Assembly: GCA_026713405.1 (NCBI GenBank)
Contig: JAPOON010000395.1
Coordinates: forward strand, 1 to 9,454
Length of the DNA: 9,454 nucleotides
Source of the DNA: Gammaproteobacteria bacterium
GTDB taxonomy: Bacteria; Pseudomonadota; Gammaproteobacteria; Pseudomonadales; Azotimanducaceae_A
Direction of reading: 5' to 3'
A model generated the notes under the pieces. The model saw nothing but the letters and a program-made list of their open reading frames with translations, was not told the DNA's origin and did not search any database. Made by a program: the position numbers and the translations under genes. Within the stretch, counting starts at the first letter, position 1; each line of letters begins with the position of its first letter. Shown one piece after another: positions 1 to 7,928 of the stretch.

Positions 1-42
1 AGACGCTAGAGCAGCCAGTCCGACAATTATTCTTGTCGCCAT
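1..42 (-). CDS. N-terminus of a probably exported protein, cut by window edge
   Basis: Reading the minus strand from 42, an ATG opens a frame running to the window edge: M-A-T-R-I-I-V-G-L-A-A-L-A-S. One basic residue followed by a hydrophobic alanine/leucine run is what the start of a signal peptide looks like. A purine-rich stretch (GGGGGAAGGAAA) lies directly before the ATG and can serve as ribosome binding site. The gene points the same way as the thiamine-diphosphate enzyme upstream of it, but 246 bp separate them and a promoter-like pair sits in that gap, so it may be transcribed on its own. Only 14 codons are visible, so no function can be given; a periplasmic or outer-membrane protein is the natural inference. 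Confidence 0.55.
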   Translation of the reverse strand, partial: MATRIIVGLAALAS

Positions 43-134
43 TTTCCTTCCCCCTCAATCGAAAGTGAGTACCTCATGCACACTGTCGACTTCGTACCCG
101 CGAACGAGCACTAAGTCTTCGCGGTGCACCTCTT

Positions 135-162
135 ACTATATAGGTCGCGCACGGGAAATCAA
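135..162 (-). promoter_or_regulatory. putative sigma70-type promoter for the edge gene
   Basis: On the minus strand TTGATT (162-157) and TATAGT (140-135) are separated by 16 bases. They match the -35 and -10 consensus at 4/6 and 5/6 positions. Transcription would start near 128, leaving a leader of about 85 nt before the ATG at 42. The TATATAGT stretch stands out in otherwise GC-rich sequence. This is a motif match only. Confidence 0.4.
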
Positions 163-266
163 ACGGTCTTTGTTTTGGGGCGTTTCGGGCGTTTCCAGCG
201 GCCGGCAGGCGGCGATTCCATCCCGGCCCGGGTGTTTCACAGCAGCTCGCGACAGCGTGCCGCGTG

Positions 267-287
267 CCGCCGCTGCACGTGCGGCGG
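267..287 (-). terminator. hairpin just after the thiamine-diphosphate enzyme gene
   Basis: A perfect 7-bp GC stem (267-273 with 281-287) encloses a 7-base loop and begins one base beyond the stop codon at 289. No T run follows on the minus strand, so it is not a classical intrinsic terminator. It may protect the mRNA 3' end or work with Rho. Confidence 0.3.
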
Positions 288-288
288 G

Positions 289-1953
289 TCAAACCTTGCC
301 GGAAATCACCAGATCGACGAGATAGGGCGCACCGGAAGCAAGCCCCTTCCTGATTGCCGGCCCGACCTGCTCCGGTTCGGTGACCTGAACACCGTCGACC
401 CCCATGCCGCGCGCCATTTCCACGAAGCCGAGTACCGGATCGATCAGGTCCATGTGCGGGTAGGGGCGGTTGGAGCGGGCATCGAACCGGTGCCGGTAGA
501 TGTCCATGTTGTGCTTCAGCACCCGGTATTCCCGGTTGGAAAGAATCACGAACACGATGGGCAGGCGATGATGGGCGGCGGTCCAGAGCGCCTGAATGCT
601 GTACATCGCCGAACCGTCACCGGTAATTGCCAGCACCGGCCGGTCGGGATGCGCAACCTTTGTGCCGATGGCGCCGGCGATCCCCTGGCCAATGCCGCCG
701 CCCTTGCCGCCGTAGTAGTCGCCCGGACGCTGGAAATCGAAGTGGTCCCACACCTCCAGGGACGCGGTGATTGACTCGTCGGCAATCACCACATCGTCGG
801 GCGCCGCTCTAGCGACCTCGTGCAGGGCGCGGGCCGGCGTCATCGGCCGCGCATCCCAGAGTTTTTCGAGGCGTGAGTTCACCGCCTCCAGTTCGGTAGC
901 TTTTTCGGCGGCCAACGTGGCGTTCCGGGCCTCGGCAGCCTGGGCCAGGCCGTTCTCCCCGCGGGACTGCAACTCCTGGCGCAGCCTGTCCAGCGAAATG
1001 GCCAGACCGCCGGCCATGCCGATATCCACGGAATCGTTGAATGCCAACAGTTCGGAGGAATTCTGCAGTTCGATAACCGGCACGCCGTCGGGCAGGGGGC
1101 TCGCGCCGTCGAACCACAGCTCTTCCCAGACCGGCCCGCCCAGCAGAAACACGAGGTCACGGCCCGCCAGTGCTTTGCGGATTCCCGCCGCGTCGAGCGC
1201 AAGCCGTCCCCTGTAGTTCGCATGCCGGCTCGGGAACACCACCTGGGCGCGCAGGCCCACCTGCCAGACTGGCGCCCCGAGGGTTTCCGCGAACGCCACG
1301 AGAGAGGAGAACGCGCCGGCTTGCGCGATGTCGTCGCCGGTCACGATGGCGGGTGAGTCGCACGCGAGCAGCATGTCAACGGCCTTCGCAAGCCCTCCGG
1401 GGTCCGGGGGGCTTTCGACGTGCAGCCTGGCGGGCGCCGTGTCCGTCACTTCGGTTTCGCCCTCCATGACATTCACCGGCAGCGACACGAACACCGGCCC
1501 GGCAGGGGGCCGGCTGGCGATCTGGAAAGCCCGGCGCAGCATCGGCGCAACTTCGTCCGGAGTCTGTGGTTCGGCGCTCCACTTCGTGACCGGAGCCGCC
1601 ATTGCCACCAGGTCGTGAGAAAGAAGCGGTTCCCGCAGTCGCAGGCGAGTGTCCTGCTGGCCAGCGGTAACCAGCATGGGCGCCCTTGCCTTCAGCGCCC
1701 CGTACATCATGCCGATGGCGTTGCCGAGGCCTGGCGCGACGTGCAGGTTGACCACGGGCGTCTTGCCCGTGGCCTGTGCGTAGTAATTGGCGGCGCCCAC
1801 GGCAACGCCCTCGTGCAGCACGACGTAGTAGCTGATCTGCGGGTAGTCGGCCAGCCGGTCGAGCAGGGAATTCTCGGTGGTGCCCGGGTTGCCGAAGATG
1901 CTGTCGACCCCGTGCGCAAGAAGGCTCTCCATGAAGACCTGCTGTGCGCGCAT
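289..1953 (-). CDS. thiamine-diphosphate-dependent enzyme, benzoylformate decarboxylase-like
   Basis: This 554-residue protein has the three-domain layout of the POX/acetolactate synthase/benzoylformate decarboxylase (BFD) superfamily. Visible marks are FGNPGTTE (20-27), the cofactor-activating Glu48 in LHEGVAVG, NLHVAPGLGNA (69-79, His71), TAGQQ (96-100), and the diphosphate/metal motif starting GDGS (445-448) and closing at SN (472-473). From memory, FGNPG, NLH-x-A-x-G-x-GNA and GDGSA-x-YSI-x-ALWTAA all closely resemble Pseudomonas BFD (MdlC, about 528 residues). BFD active-site Ser26 and His70 correspond to Thr25 and His71 here, but the position of catalytic His281 appears to be Leu279 in PVWEELWFDG. 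A stretch of basic and aromatic residues follows the cofactor motif (474-500). It is therefore probably a 2-oxo-acid decarboxylase or carboligase, but benzoylformate need not be the substrate. The start is firm: GGAGGA lies six bases before the ATG. Confidence 0.88.
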   Translation of the reverse strand: MRAQQVFMESLLAHGVDSIFGNPGTTENSLLDRLADYPQISYYVVLHEGVAVGAANYYAQATGKTPVVNLHVAPGLGNAIGMMYGALKARAPMLVTAGQQDTRLRLREPLLSHDLVAMAAPVTKWSAEPQTPDEVAPMLRRAFQIASRPPAGPVFVSLPVNVMEGETEVTDTAPARLHVESPPDPGGLAKAVDMLLACDSPAIVTGDDIAQAGAFSSLVAFAETLGAPVWQVGLRAQVVFPSRHANYRGRLALDAAGIRKALAGRDLVFLLGGPVWEELWFDGASPLPDGVPVIELQNSSELLAFNDSVDIGMAGGLAISLDRLRQELQSRGENGLAQAAEARNATLAAEKATELEAVNSRLEKLWDARPMTPARALHEVARAAPDDVVIADESITASLEVWDHFDFQRPGDYYGGKGGGIGQGIAGAIGTKVAHPDRPVLAITGDGSAMYSIQALWTAAHHRLPIVFVILSNREYRVLKHNMDIYRHRFDARSNRPYPHMDLIDPVLGFVEMARGMGVDGVQVTEPEQVGPAIRKGLASGAPYLVDLVISGKV

Positions 1954-2216
1954 GCTGAGTCCTCCGCGAAACTGTAAGGGAAACGGCAGGACGCGTAGTA
2001 GAGCACAGCGGCGGCGGCTTTGGAAAAAGCCTGGCTGCTGAAGCCGGCGCCGCCCCCCGGCGCTGGCGTGCTTCGATTGTCTCGACTACGATGCCGCGTT
2101 CCTGACGAACCGCCGGATGAAATTCCAATGACTGTCCATGCGCCTCCAGGGCCTGAAAACTTCTTGTGCCGGAATTCGTCTGGTTGGGCGACATTCCGGC
2201 TCCGCGGGAAAGCGGT

Positions 2217-2241
2217 GAACGGGAGCGAACTCGTCCCGTTC
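2217..2241. repeat. inverted repeat upstream of the DUF2461 gene
   Basis: A perfect 8-bp inverted repeat, GAACGGGA (2217-2224) and TCCCGTTC (2234-2241), is separated by 9 bases and ends 40 bases before the ATG at 2282. It lies in the 328-bp gap between two divergent transcription units. No T run follows on either strand, so a terminator is unlikely. It could be an operator or a leader hairpin. No convincing promoter pair is visible in the rest of the gap; TATAGA at 2258-2263 is the best -10 candidate but lacks a good -35. Confidence 0.35.
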
Positions 2242-2281
2242 GATAGCCTGATCCGCGTATAGAAATTCTGGAGGTTCCACG

Positions 2282-2980
2282 ATGAGCGGCAATGCCGGGT
2301 TCAAGGGTTTCGGCACGGACACGGTCCAGTTTCTCGAGGACCTGGAAGACAACAACAACCGTGCCTGGTTCCAGGAAAACAAGCACCGTTACGAGAGCGA
2401 TGTGCTGGAACCGGCGCTTGCCTTCATCAGTGCGACCGGGCCCCTGCTGGCGCGGGTGTCGGATCGCTTCACCGCCATTCCCAAACGCATGGGCGGCTCG
2501 CTGATGCGCGTCTACCGCGATACCCGGTTCAGCCGGGACAAGACGCCCTACAAGACGAACATCGGCATCCAGTTCCGGCATGAGCAGGGCAAGGACGTGC
2601 ACGCGCCGGGCTACTACCTGCACATGGAGACGACGGGCTGCTTCCTTGGCGCGGGCATGTGGCGCCCCGAGCCCGTGGCGCTCAAGGCGATTCGAGAGCG
2701 CATTGCCGAGCGTCCCGATGCCTGGCGCAAGGTGGCGCAGTCGCGGCGTTTCAAACGCGATTACACCCTGGGAGGCAACACGCTGAAGCGGCCGCCACGT
2801 GGCTTTGCGCCAGACCTGCCGTATCTGGAAGACATCAAGCGCAAGGACTTCATCGGCGTCAGCGACTTTTCCATCGAGCGGGCGGCAAGCGCCGACTTTC
2901 CCGAGGAAGTGGTGCAGCGGTTCGCCCGGGCGACACCGCTGATGAAATTCCTGTGTACCGCCGTAGGTGTCCAGTTCTGA
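2282..2980 (+). CDS. DUF2461 / TIGR02453 family protein
   Basis: The 232-residue protein matches the DUF2461 (TIGR02453) family, a widespread group of unknown function. Visible family marks are FKGF (7-10), the acidic/asparagine segment with NNNRAWF (24-30), the highly conserved stretch from YRDTRFS to PYKTNIG (78-95), and GYYLHMETTG followed by GAGMWRPE (110-130). No signal peptide or membrane helix is seen, so it should be cytosolic. Length is typical for the family. GGAGG eight bases before the ATG supports the start. The stop TGA shares its last base with the ATG of the following GPP34 gene, implying translational coupling. The biochemical role is unknown; no catalytic residue can be named. 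Confidence 0.9.
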   Translation: MSGNAGFKGFGTDTVQFLEDLEDNNNRAWFQENKHRYESDVLEPALAFISATGPLLARVSDRFTAIPKRMGGSLMRVYRDTRFSRDKTPYKTNIGIQFRHEQGKDVHAPGYYLHMETTGCFLGAGMWRPEPVALKAIRERIAERPDAWRKVAQSRRFKRDYTLGGNTLKRPPRGFAPDLPYLEDIKRKDFIGVSDFSIERAASADFPEEVVQRFARATPLMKFLCTAVGVQF

Positions 2981-3627
2981 TGCTGACGTTTGCCGAAGAA
3001 ATCCTGCTGCTGCTGCTCGAAGACGAGAAGGGCACCTTCCTGCCGGTCACCAGGCATGCGCTGGGCCATGCGTTGGTGGGGGCCGTCCTGATGGACCTCG
3101 CGTTTGCGAACCGCATCGACACCGACCCGGAGCGGTTGACGGTCACGGATCCAACGCCCACCGGCAACGCGATGCTCGACGGGGTGCTTGAGCGTATCGC
3201 CAACAGCGAGAATGCCCGGTCAGCTGTCGACTGGCTGAAGGCGCTGAGCGGCGACGAGGCGGCGACCATCCGGGAACAGGCACTGGAGATCCTGGTGCAG
3301 CGCAGCATCGTCGAGCGGCGCGACGCGAAGGTGCTTGGGGTTTTCCGAGCCCCGCGCTACCCGCTGGTCGACGGAAAGCCCATGCGGGCAGCGAAGCAGC
3401 GCATCTCCGAAATGCTGTTTTCGGACCGGATACCCGATCCCCGGGATATTGCGCTTGTATCGCTTGCCGATGCCTGCGGCGTCCTCGGGGCCGTCTTCAA
3501 GGACGGGGAAGTCGAGCAGGACATGCCCCGCCTCAGGCAACTGCGCAAGATGGACCTGATCGGGCGGGAAATGCTCGGCCGCATTTCCATCTGGAAGCAC
3601 GGATTGACCGGCCCGGCCGACGATTGA
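2980..3627 (+). CDS. GPP34 (GOLPH3/Vps74-like) family protein
   Basis: This 215-residue protein begins LTFAEEILLLLLEDEKGTF, close to the opening of GPP34-family proteins (PF05719). It continues with the helical segment LGHALVGAVLMDLAFANRID (about 29-48), which resembles the family's GA-L-x-EL-A-x-x-x-RI pattern. Eukaryotic members bind phosphatidylinositol-4-phosphate at the Golgi. Bacterial homologues are known but their role is not established, and I do not assume the lipid specificity carries over. There is no signal peptide; any membrane association would be peripheral. An in-frame upstream start exists inside the DUF2461 gene, but the TGATG overlap at 2978-2982 and the N-terminal family match place the start at 2980. 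The gene ends 42 bases before the end of the convergent AacS gene. Confidence 0.82.
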   Translation: MLTFAEEILLLLLEDEKGTFLPVTRHALGHALVGAVLMDLAFANRIDTDPERLTVTDPTPTGNAMLDGVLERIANSENARSAVDWLKALSGDEAATIREQALEILVQRSIVERRDAKVLGVFRAPRYPLVDGKPMRAAKQRISEMLFSDRIPDPRDIALVSLADACGVLGAVFKDGEVEQDMPRLRQLRKMDLIGREMLGRISIWKHGLTGPADD

Positions 3628-3669
3628 CCTCCGGGGCTGGCGGTTGTCGCACAGAAGCCGGCGGCGGGC

Positions 3670-5703
3670 TCAGTTCTTCAGCTCGTCAATGTCAGCGAAG
3701 GCCTCCAGCGCCTCCGGGTTGGCCAGGGCCGCGGTATTCCCGACCGTGCGCCCGTGAATGACGTCGCGCACCGCCAGTTCGGCGATCTTGCCGCTCATGG
3801 TTCTCGGTATGTCCGGCACCGCGATGATCTTCCGGGGCACGTGGCGCGGCGAGGCGTGGGTGCGGATCTCGGCGGCGATTCTGCGGGCTAGTCCTGAGTC
3901 CATGGTAATGCCGGGGCGCAGCACCACGAAGAGCACCACCCGGGTGTCGCCATCCCAGTCCTGGCCGACGCAGACGGCGTCGACGACTTCGTCGATGCGC
4001 TCGATCTGGCGGTAAATCTCGGCCGTGCCGATGCGCACGCCGCCGGGATTCAGGACGGCATCGCTGCGGCCGTGCACGATGAAGCCGCCGTGTTCGGTGA
4101 TTTCCGCGAAATCGCCATGGGCCCAGACATTGGGCCACTTCCCGAAATAGGCGGCGCGGAATTTCGCGTCGTGCGGGTCGCGCCAGAAGCCGATGGGACA
4201 GGACGGAAACGGCACGGTGCAGACCAGTTCGCCCTTTTCGCCACGGACGGGACGGCCGGCCTCGTTCCAGACATCCACCGCCATGCCGAGCCCCCTGCAC
4301 TGCAGTTCGCCCTCGTAGACCGGTAGATTGGGATTGCCGAGTACGAAGCAGGAGACGAGGTCGGTGCCGCCGGTCATGGACACCAGGTGCAGGTCGGGCT
4401 TCACGTGTCGGTAGACGTAGCGGAACCCCTCGTGGGTCAGTGTCGACCCGGTGGAGAGCAGCGCCCGCAGGCTGGACAGGTCGTGGCTGGTTCCGGGTTT
4501 CAACCCGCTCTTGTCGATGGCCGAGATGTACCTGGCGCTGACGCCGAGCACGGTGACGCCTTCGCGCTCAACGATGTTCCAGAGCGCGCCTGGACCGCGA
4601 TGGAATGGCGAACCGTCATAGAGCACCACGGTGCAACCGGTAGCCAGGGCGCTGACCAGCCAGTTCCACATCATCCAGCCACAGGTGGTGAAAAAGAAGA
4701 GCTTGTCGTCGCGGCGGAGATCGACGTGCAACTGGTGTTCCTTGAGGTGCTGGAGCAGGGTGCCGCCTACGCCGTGCACGATGCATTTCGGCTTGCCGGT
4801 GGTGCCGGAGGAATAGAGGATGTACAGGGGGTGGTTGAAGTCGACCTGTGTGAACGATGCGGGGTTTTCGAGTTCACCGGGCGACGATGTTCCGGGCACC
4901 GGGTCGGCCTCCATGCCGGACTGGAACCGCGCGCTGTTTCCGGTTTGTGGTGAGCCCGGTGTCCTTGCTCCCGGCGCTTCCGTCAATTCCCGGAAAGTCG
5001 GCCTGTCCTCCGTCACCCCGATTGTTGGAATCCAGACGACCTTTTTCAGTGAGGGCACCTGCCGGACGACCTTGCGTACCTTGTCGCGCACATCGATGCG
5101 CCTGCCGCTGTAGAAATAGCCGTCGCAGGCGAACAGCACTCGAGGTTCGATCTGGCCGAATCGGTCCAGCGCCCCCTCCGCGCCAAAGTCCGGCGAGCAG
5201 GACGACCAGACCGCGCCAATGGAGGCGGTCGCCAGCATGGCGACGACCGCTTCGATGGTATTGGGCAGCCAGCCGGCGACCCGGTCGCCGGATTCGATGC
5301 CCCACGCGGACAGCCTTGCCGCGAGCGCCATGGACTGGCGATGGAGCTCGGCAAAGGTGATTTCCTCGCGGTCTCCGTTTTCCTGGTAGGCGACCAGCGC
5401 GGTTTGCCCGTCGCGGAAGCGCAGAAGGTTCTCGGCGTAGTTCAGCCTGGCGCCGTCGAACCAGTTTGCACCGGGGAATCGATCGAGGGCCATGACGGGC
5501 ACATCGGCCCGACTGCTGGCGCGCACCCCGGTGAACTCCCACACCTCGCTCCAGAATGCGCCGGGGTCTTCGATGGACCAGGCGTGCAGGTCGTCGTAGG
5601 TGTTGAACGCGCGCCCGCTGGCGGCTTCCGCCTGGCGGGTGAACCGCGTCATGTTCGAGGCGGCGATGCGTGCCGCCGAAGGCCGCCACAGGGGCGCGCC
5701 CAT
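3670..5703 (-). CDS. aacS: acetoacetate-CoA ligase (acetoacetyl-CoA synthetase)
   Basis: This enzyme activates acetoacetate to acetoacetyl-CoA with ATP, passing through an adenylate. It belongs to the ANL superfamily. From the ATG at 5703 it has 677 residues. It opens with PLWRPSAARIAASNMTRF, typical of AacS. The ATP-binding loop SSGTTGKPK is at 298-306, CGWMMWNW at 341-348, SMTGGTD at 442-448, WAHGDF at 527-532, GRSDAVLNPGGVRIG at 545-559, and the catalytic lysine of MSGKI is Lys639. A Pro/Gly/Ser-rich segment at about 243-282 lengthens the protein beyond the usual 650 or so residues. A GTG at 5715 in the same frame overlaps the stop of the epoxide hydrolase gene (GTGA) and would add MSKT; it is a real alternative start. 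The gene is the second of a two-gene operon. The likely role is feeding acetoacetate from leucine or isoprenoid breakdown into acetyl-CoA metabolism. Confidence 0.93.
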   Translation of the reverse strand: MGAPLWRPSAARIAASNMTRFTRQAEAASGRAFNTYDDLHAWSIEDPGAFWSEVWEFTGVRASSRADVPVMALDRFPGANWFDGARLNYAENLLRFRDGQTALVAYQENGDREEITFAELHRQSMALAARLSAWGIESGDRVAGWLPNTIEAVVAMLATASIGAVWSSCSPDFGAEGALDRFGQIEPRVLFACDGYFYSGRRIDVRDKVRKVVRQVPSLKKVVWIPTIGVTEDRPTFRELTEAPGARTPGSPQTGNSARFQSGMEADPVPGTSSPGELENPASFTQVDFNHPLYILYSSGTTGKPKCIVHGVGGTLLQHLKEHQLHVDLRRDDKLFFFTTCGWMMWNWLVSALATGCTVVLYDGSPFHRGPGALWNIVEREGVTVLGVSARYISAIDKSGLKPGTSHDLSSLRALLSTGSTLTHEGFRYVYRHVKPDLHLVSMTGGTDLVSCFVLGNPNLPVYEGELQCRGLGMAVDVWNEAGRPVRGEKGELVCTVPFPSCPIGFWRDPHDAKFRAAYFGKWPNVWAHGDFAEITEHGGFIVHGRSDAVLNPGGVRIGTAEIYRQIERIDEVVDAVCVGQDWDGDTRVVLFVVLRPGITMDSGLARRIAAEIRTHASPRHVPRKIIAVPDIPRTMSGKIAELAVRDVIHGRTVGNTAALANPEALEAFADIDELKN

Positions 5704-5711
5704 GGTCTTGC

Positions 5712-6851
5712 TCACTGACGCACCGAACGGAAGCAGTCGCGCACCTCGGTGACGAACAACTCCGGCTGTTCGAAGGCGGCGAAGTGCCCGCCCTTGTCCA
5801 GTTCGTTCCAGTGGATGATGTTGGGGTATCGCTTGTCTGCCCAGCGCCGTGAGCAGCGGAAGATCTCCTTGGGGAAGATGCTGCAGCCGGCCGGTGTGGC
5901 GATTTCGAAATCGCGGTTGCCGCCGAAGCTTTCCCAGTACAGGCGGGCCGAGGAGGCGCCGGACCGGGTGAGCCAGTACAGCATCACGTTGTCGAGCATT
6001 TCGTCGCGGGTAAGGGCGTTTTCCGGATGGCCGTCGCAATCCGTCCAGCGCCAGAACTTCTCGAAGATCCAGGCCATCTGCCCGACCGGGGAGTCCACCA
6101 GGCCGTAGCCCAGGGTCTGGGGCCGGGTGCTCTGCTGTTTCGAGTACCCCGAGTCCCATTGCTGGTAGTAGGTTGCGGCTTCCAGCGCGAGTTTTTCCTG
6201 CGGCGTCAGGTCACCCATGGTGTCCGGGTCGGGCGTCGCGATGGCCATGTTCAGATGAATGGCGGCGCAATGCTCGGGGTCCCGGGGCCCGATGTGCATG
6301 GTGACCAGCGCGCCCCAGTCACCGCCCTGGGCCACGTAGCGGCCGTAGCCGAGCCGCGCCATGAGCACCGCCCAGGTATCGGCGATCTTCTCGACGCCCC
6401 AGCCGGGTTCCGCGGGTTTCCCGGAGAAACCGTAGCCGGGCAGCGCCGGGCAGACCACGTGGAATGCATCCGCGCTGTCGCCCCCATGTTCTTCCGGCCG
6501 GGTGAGGGGCCCGATAACCCTGAGAAATTCGACGATCGAACCCGGCCAGCCGTGGGTCATCACCAGGGGCAGGGCCTGCTCGTGGGGCGAACGGATGTGC
6601 AGAAAGTGGATGTCCACCCCGTCGATTTCGGTGGTGAACTGGTCGTGGGCGTTGATGCGGGCTTCGGCGCGCCGCCAGTCGTAGTCGTTTTGCCAGTAGT
6701 CGGCCACCTCCTGCACGTAGGCCAGGGGTATGCCCTGTGACCAGTCGTCCGGCGTTTCCTTTTCCGGCCAGCGGGTGTTGGCGAGCCGCGCTTTCAGTTC
6801 ATCCAACTCGCCCTCGGCGATGTCTATACGAAATGGCTTGATTGCCGCCAT
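5712..6851 (-). CDS. epoxide hydrolase (EHN-type, microsomal-like alpha/beta hydrolase)
   Basis: The 379-residue protein has the N-terminal epoxide hydrolase domain (from about residue 5, with LARLANTRWP-like spacing at 22-29 and DYDWR at 56-60), followed by an alpha/beta hydrolase fold. HGWPGS (100-105) forms the oxyanion region. The nucleophile is Asp178 in QGGDWGA. By spacing against microsomal epoxide hydrolase, the acid is Glu329 and the base His356 in GGHFAAFEQP; the 27-residue gap equals that of the mammalian enzyme. Tyr305 fits a ring-opening tyrosine. The catalytic set is therefore complete. It should hydrolyse epoxides to diols; the substrate is unknown. No signal peptide is seen. 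A longer frame starts 33 bases upstream, but GGAGGA seven bases before the ATG at 6851 decides the start. It precedes and overlaps the alternative start of aacS. Confidence 0.9.
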   Translation of the reverse strand: MAAIKPFRIDIAEGELDELKARLANTRWPEKETPDDWSQGIPLAYVQEVADYWQNDYDWRRAEARINAHDQFTTEIDGVDIHFLHIRSPHEQALPLVMTHGWPGSIVEFLRVIGPLTRPEEHGGDSADAFHVVCPALPGYGFSGKPAEPGWGVEKIADTWAVLMARLGYGRYVAQGGDWGALVTMHIGPRDPEHCAAIHLNMAIATPDPDTMGDLTPQEKLALEAATYYQQWDSGYSKQQSTRPQTLGYGLVDSPVGQMAWIFEKFWRWTDCDGHPENALTRDEMLDNVMLYWLTRSGASSARLYWESFGGNRDFEIATPAGCSIFPKEIFRCSRRWADKRYPNIIHWNELDKGGHFAAFEQPELFVTEVRDCFRSVRQ

Positions 6852-7042
6852 GGGGGTCCTCCGTATGCGTCGTGTGTTTATCAAAGCAGGAAAGGGGCGA
6901 ATTAGGAAGAATGGATCGCCATGTGGGATCTTGTGGGAGTGGAAACCCCTTTGCGCAGGCGATTGTTCCGCGCCCCGGCTGGCCCTTCGGCGGTGTAGAC
7001 TTCCCCGGTATGGGGCGTTCGATCAATCCCGTTTGCGGCCCG

Positions 7043-7894
7043 ATGTTCCGGCGCGGCCGACGTTGGCCTGCAATCGTGGGCGATTCGGGCAACGCAGGTG
7101 CGGGCAGTGGCGCGCGGCGACAGATCAGGAGCACACGCCCGCAAAGCCGTGGCACGCCCCGGGGAGCCCGGGGCGCCTTTGCCCTTGTTGCGGGCCTGGT
7201 GGTCGCGTGTGCGTGCGCCCAGGCAGAGGAACCGGCGGTGGACGTACTTCAGGCTAAACTGATCGAGCAGATCGAATCGGATACCCGGGAAACGCGGGGT
7301 TACACGGGGCGCGCGCGTTTGAGCGATCCGGTGATCGAGGCGATGCGGGCCGTTCCCCGGCATGATTTCGTCGACCGGTTCGGCGTGCGCGCGGCTTACG
7401 CCAACCGGCCGTTGCCCATCGGCCACGGTCAGACCATCTCGCAACCGTTCATCGTGGCGCTGATGACAGATCTGATGGAGCCGGAACCGGGCCACAAGGT
7501 CCTCGAGATCGGCACGGGTTCCGGATACCAGGCGGCGGTACTCTCGGTTCTGGTGGACGAGGTGTATACCATCGAGATCATCCCGGCGCTGGCCGAGTCG
7601 GCTGCCGAGCGCCTTGACGCACTGGGCTACCACAACGTATCCGTCAAGGCGGGGGACGGCTACTACGGCTGGCCGGAAGCAGCTCCCTTCGACGGCATCA
7701 TCGTTACCGCCGTCGGGCCGGACATTCCGGCGGACCTGCTCAAGCAGTTGAAGCCCGGCGGGCACATGGTGCTGCCGGTCGGCACGCAGTACACCGCGCA
7801 GGACCTCACCGTGGTGACCAAGCTGGAGGATGGGACCCATACCACCAGGGAAGTGCTGCCGGTGGCGTTCGTCCCCCTCACCGGCGATCGCTGA
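7043..7894 (+). CDS. pcm: exported protein-L-isoaspartate O-methyltransferase
   Basis: The Pcm family transfers a methyl group from S-adenosylmethionine to isoaspartyl residues in damaged proteins. With the start at 7043 there are 283 residues. The SAM motif VLEIGTGSGYQ begins near 153, TISQPFIVALM lies upstream as in Pcm, and a post-motif acid (YTIEI) follows. The C-terminal half is complete. Unlike cytosolic Pcm (about 208 residues), it carries a hydrophobic run, AFALVAGLVVACACAQA (45-61), ending in an A-x-A cleavage site before EE. VVAC could alternatively be a lipobox. It should act in the periplasm. The start is uncertain: ATGs at 6911, 7010 and 7043 and a GTG at 7076 are in frame, only 6911 has a nearby AGGAAG, and all leave an unusually long N-region. 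AGGAG at 7127-7131 has no in-frame start after it. The gene is divergent from the epoxide hydrolase. Confidence 0.8.
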   Translation: MFRRGRRWPAIVGDSGNAGAGSGARRQIRSTRPQSRGTPRGARGAFALVAGLVVACACAQAEEPAVDVLQAKLIEQIESDTRETRGYTGRARLSDPVIEAMRAVPRHDFVDRFGVRAAYANRPLPIGHGQTISQPFIVALMTDLMEPEPGHKVLEIGTGSGYQAAVLSVLVDEVYTIEIIPALAESAAERLDALGYHNVSVKAGDGYYGWPEAAPFDGIIVTAVGPDIPADLLKQLKPGGHMVLPVGTQYTAQDLTVVTKLEDGTHTTREVLPVAFVPLTGDR

Positions 7895-7928
7895 TTCTGG
7901 CGCGGAAAGAATTTGGTGTGGAAATAAG

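Noticed and set aside
2659..2979. Upstream extension of the GPP34 frame to 322 codons
   Set aside because: The extension lies inside the DUF2461 gene and is Arg-rich shadow sequence; the family match starts at 2980.
3636..3662. Possible terminator between the convergent GPP34 and aacS genes
   Set aside because: GCTGGC can pair with GCCGGC, but the loop is 15 bases and there is no T run on either strand.
5704..6159. Upstream extension of the AacS frame to 829 codons
   Set aside because: It overlaps the well-supported epoxide hydrolase gene, and the AacS family match begins at PLWRPSA after the ATG at 5703.
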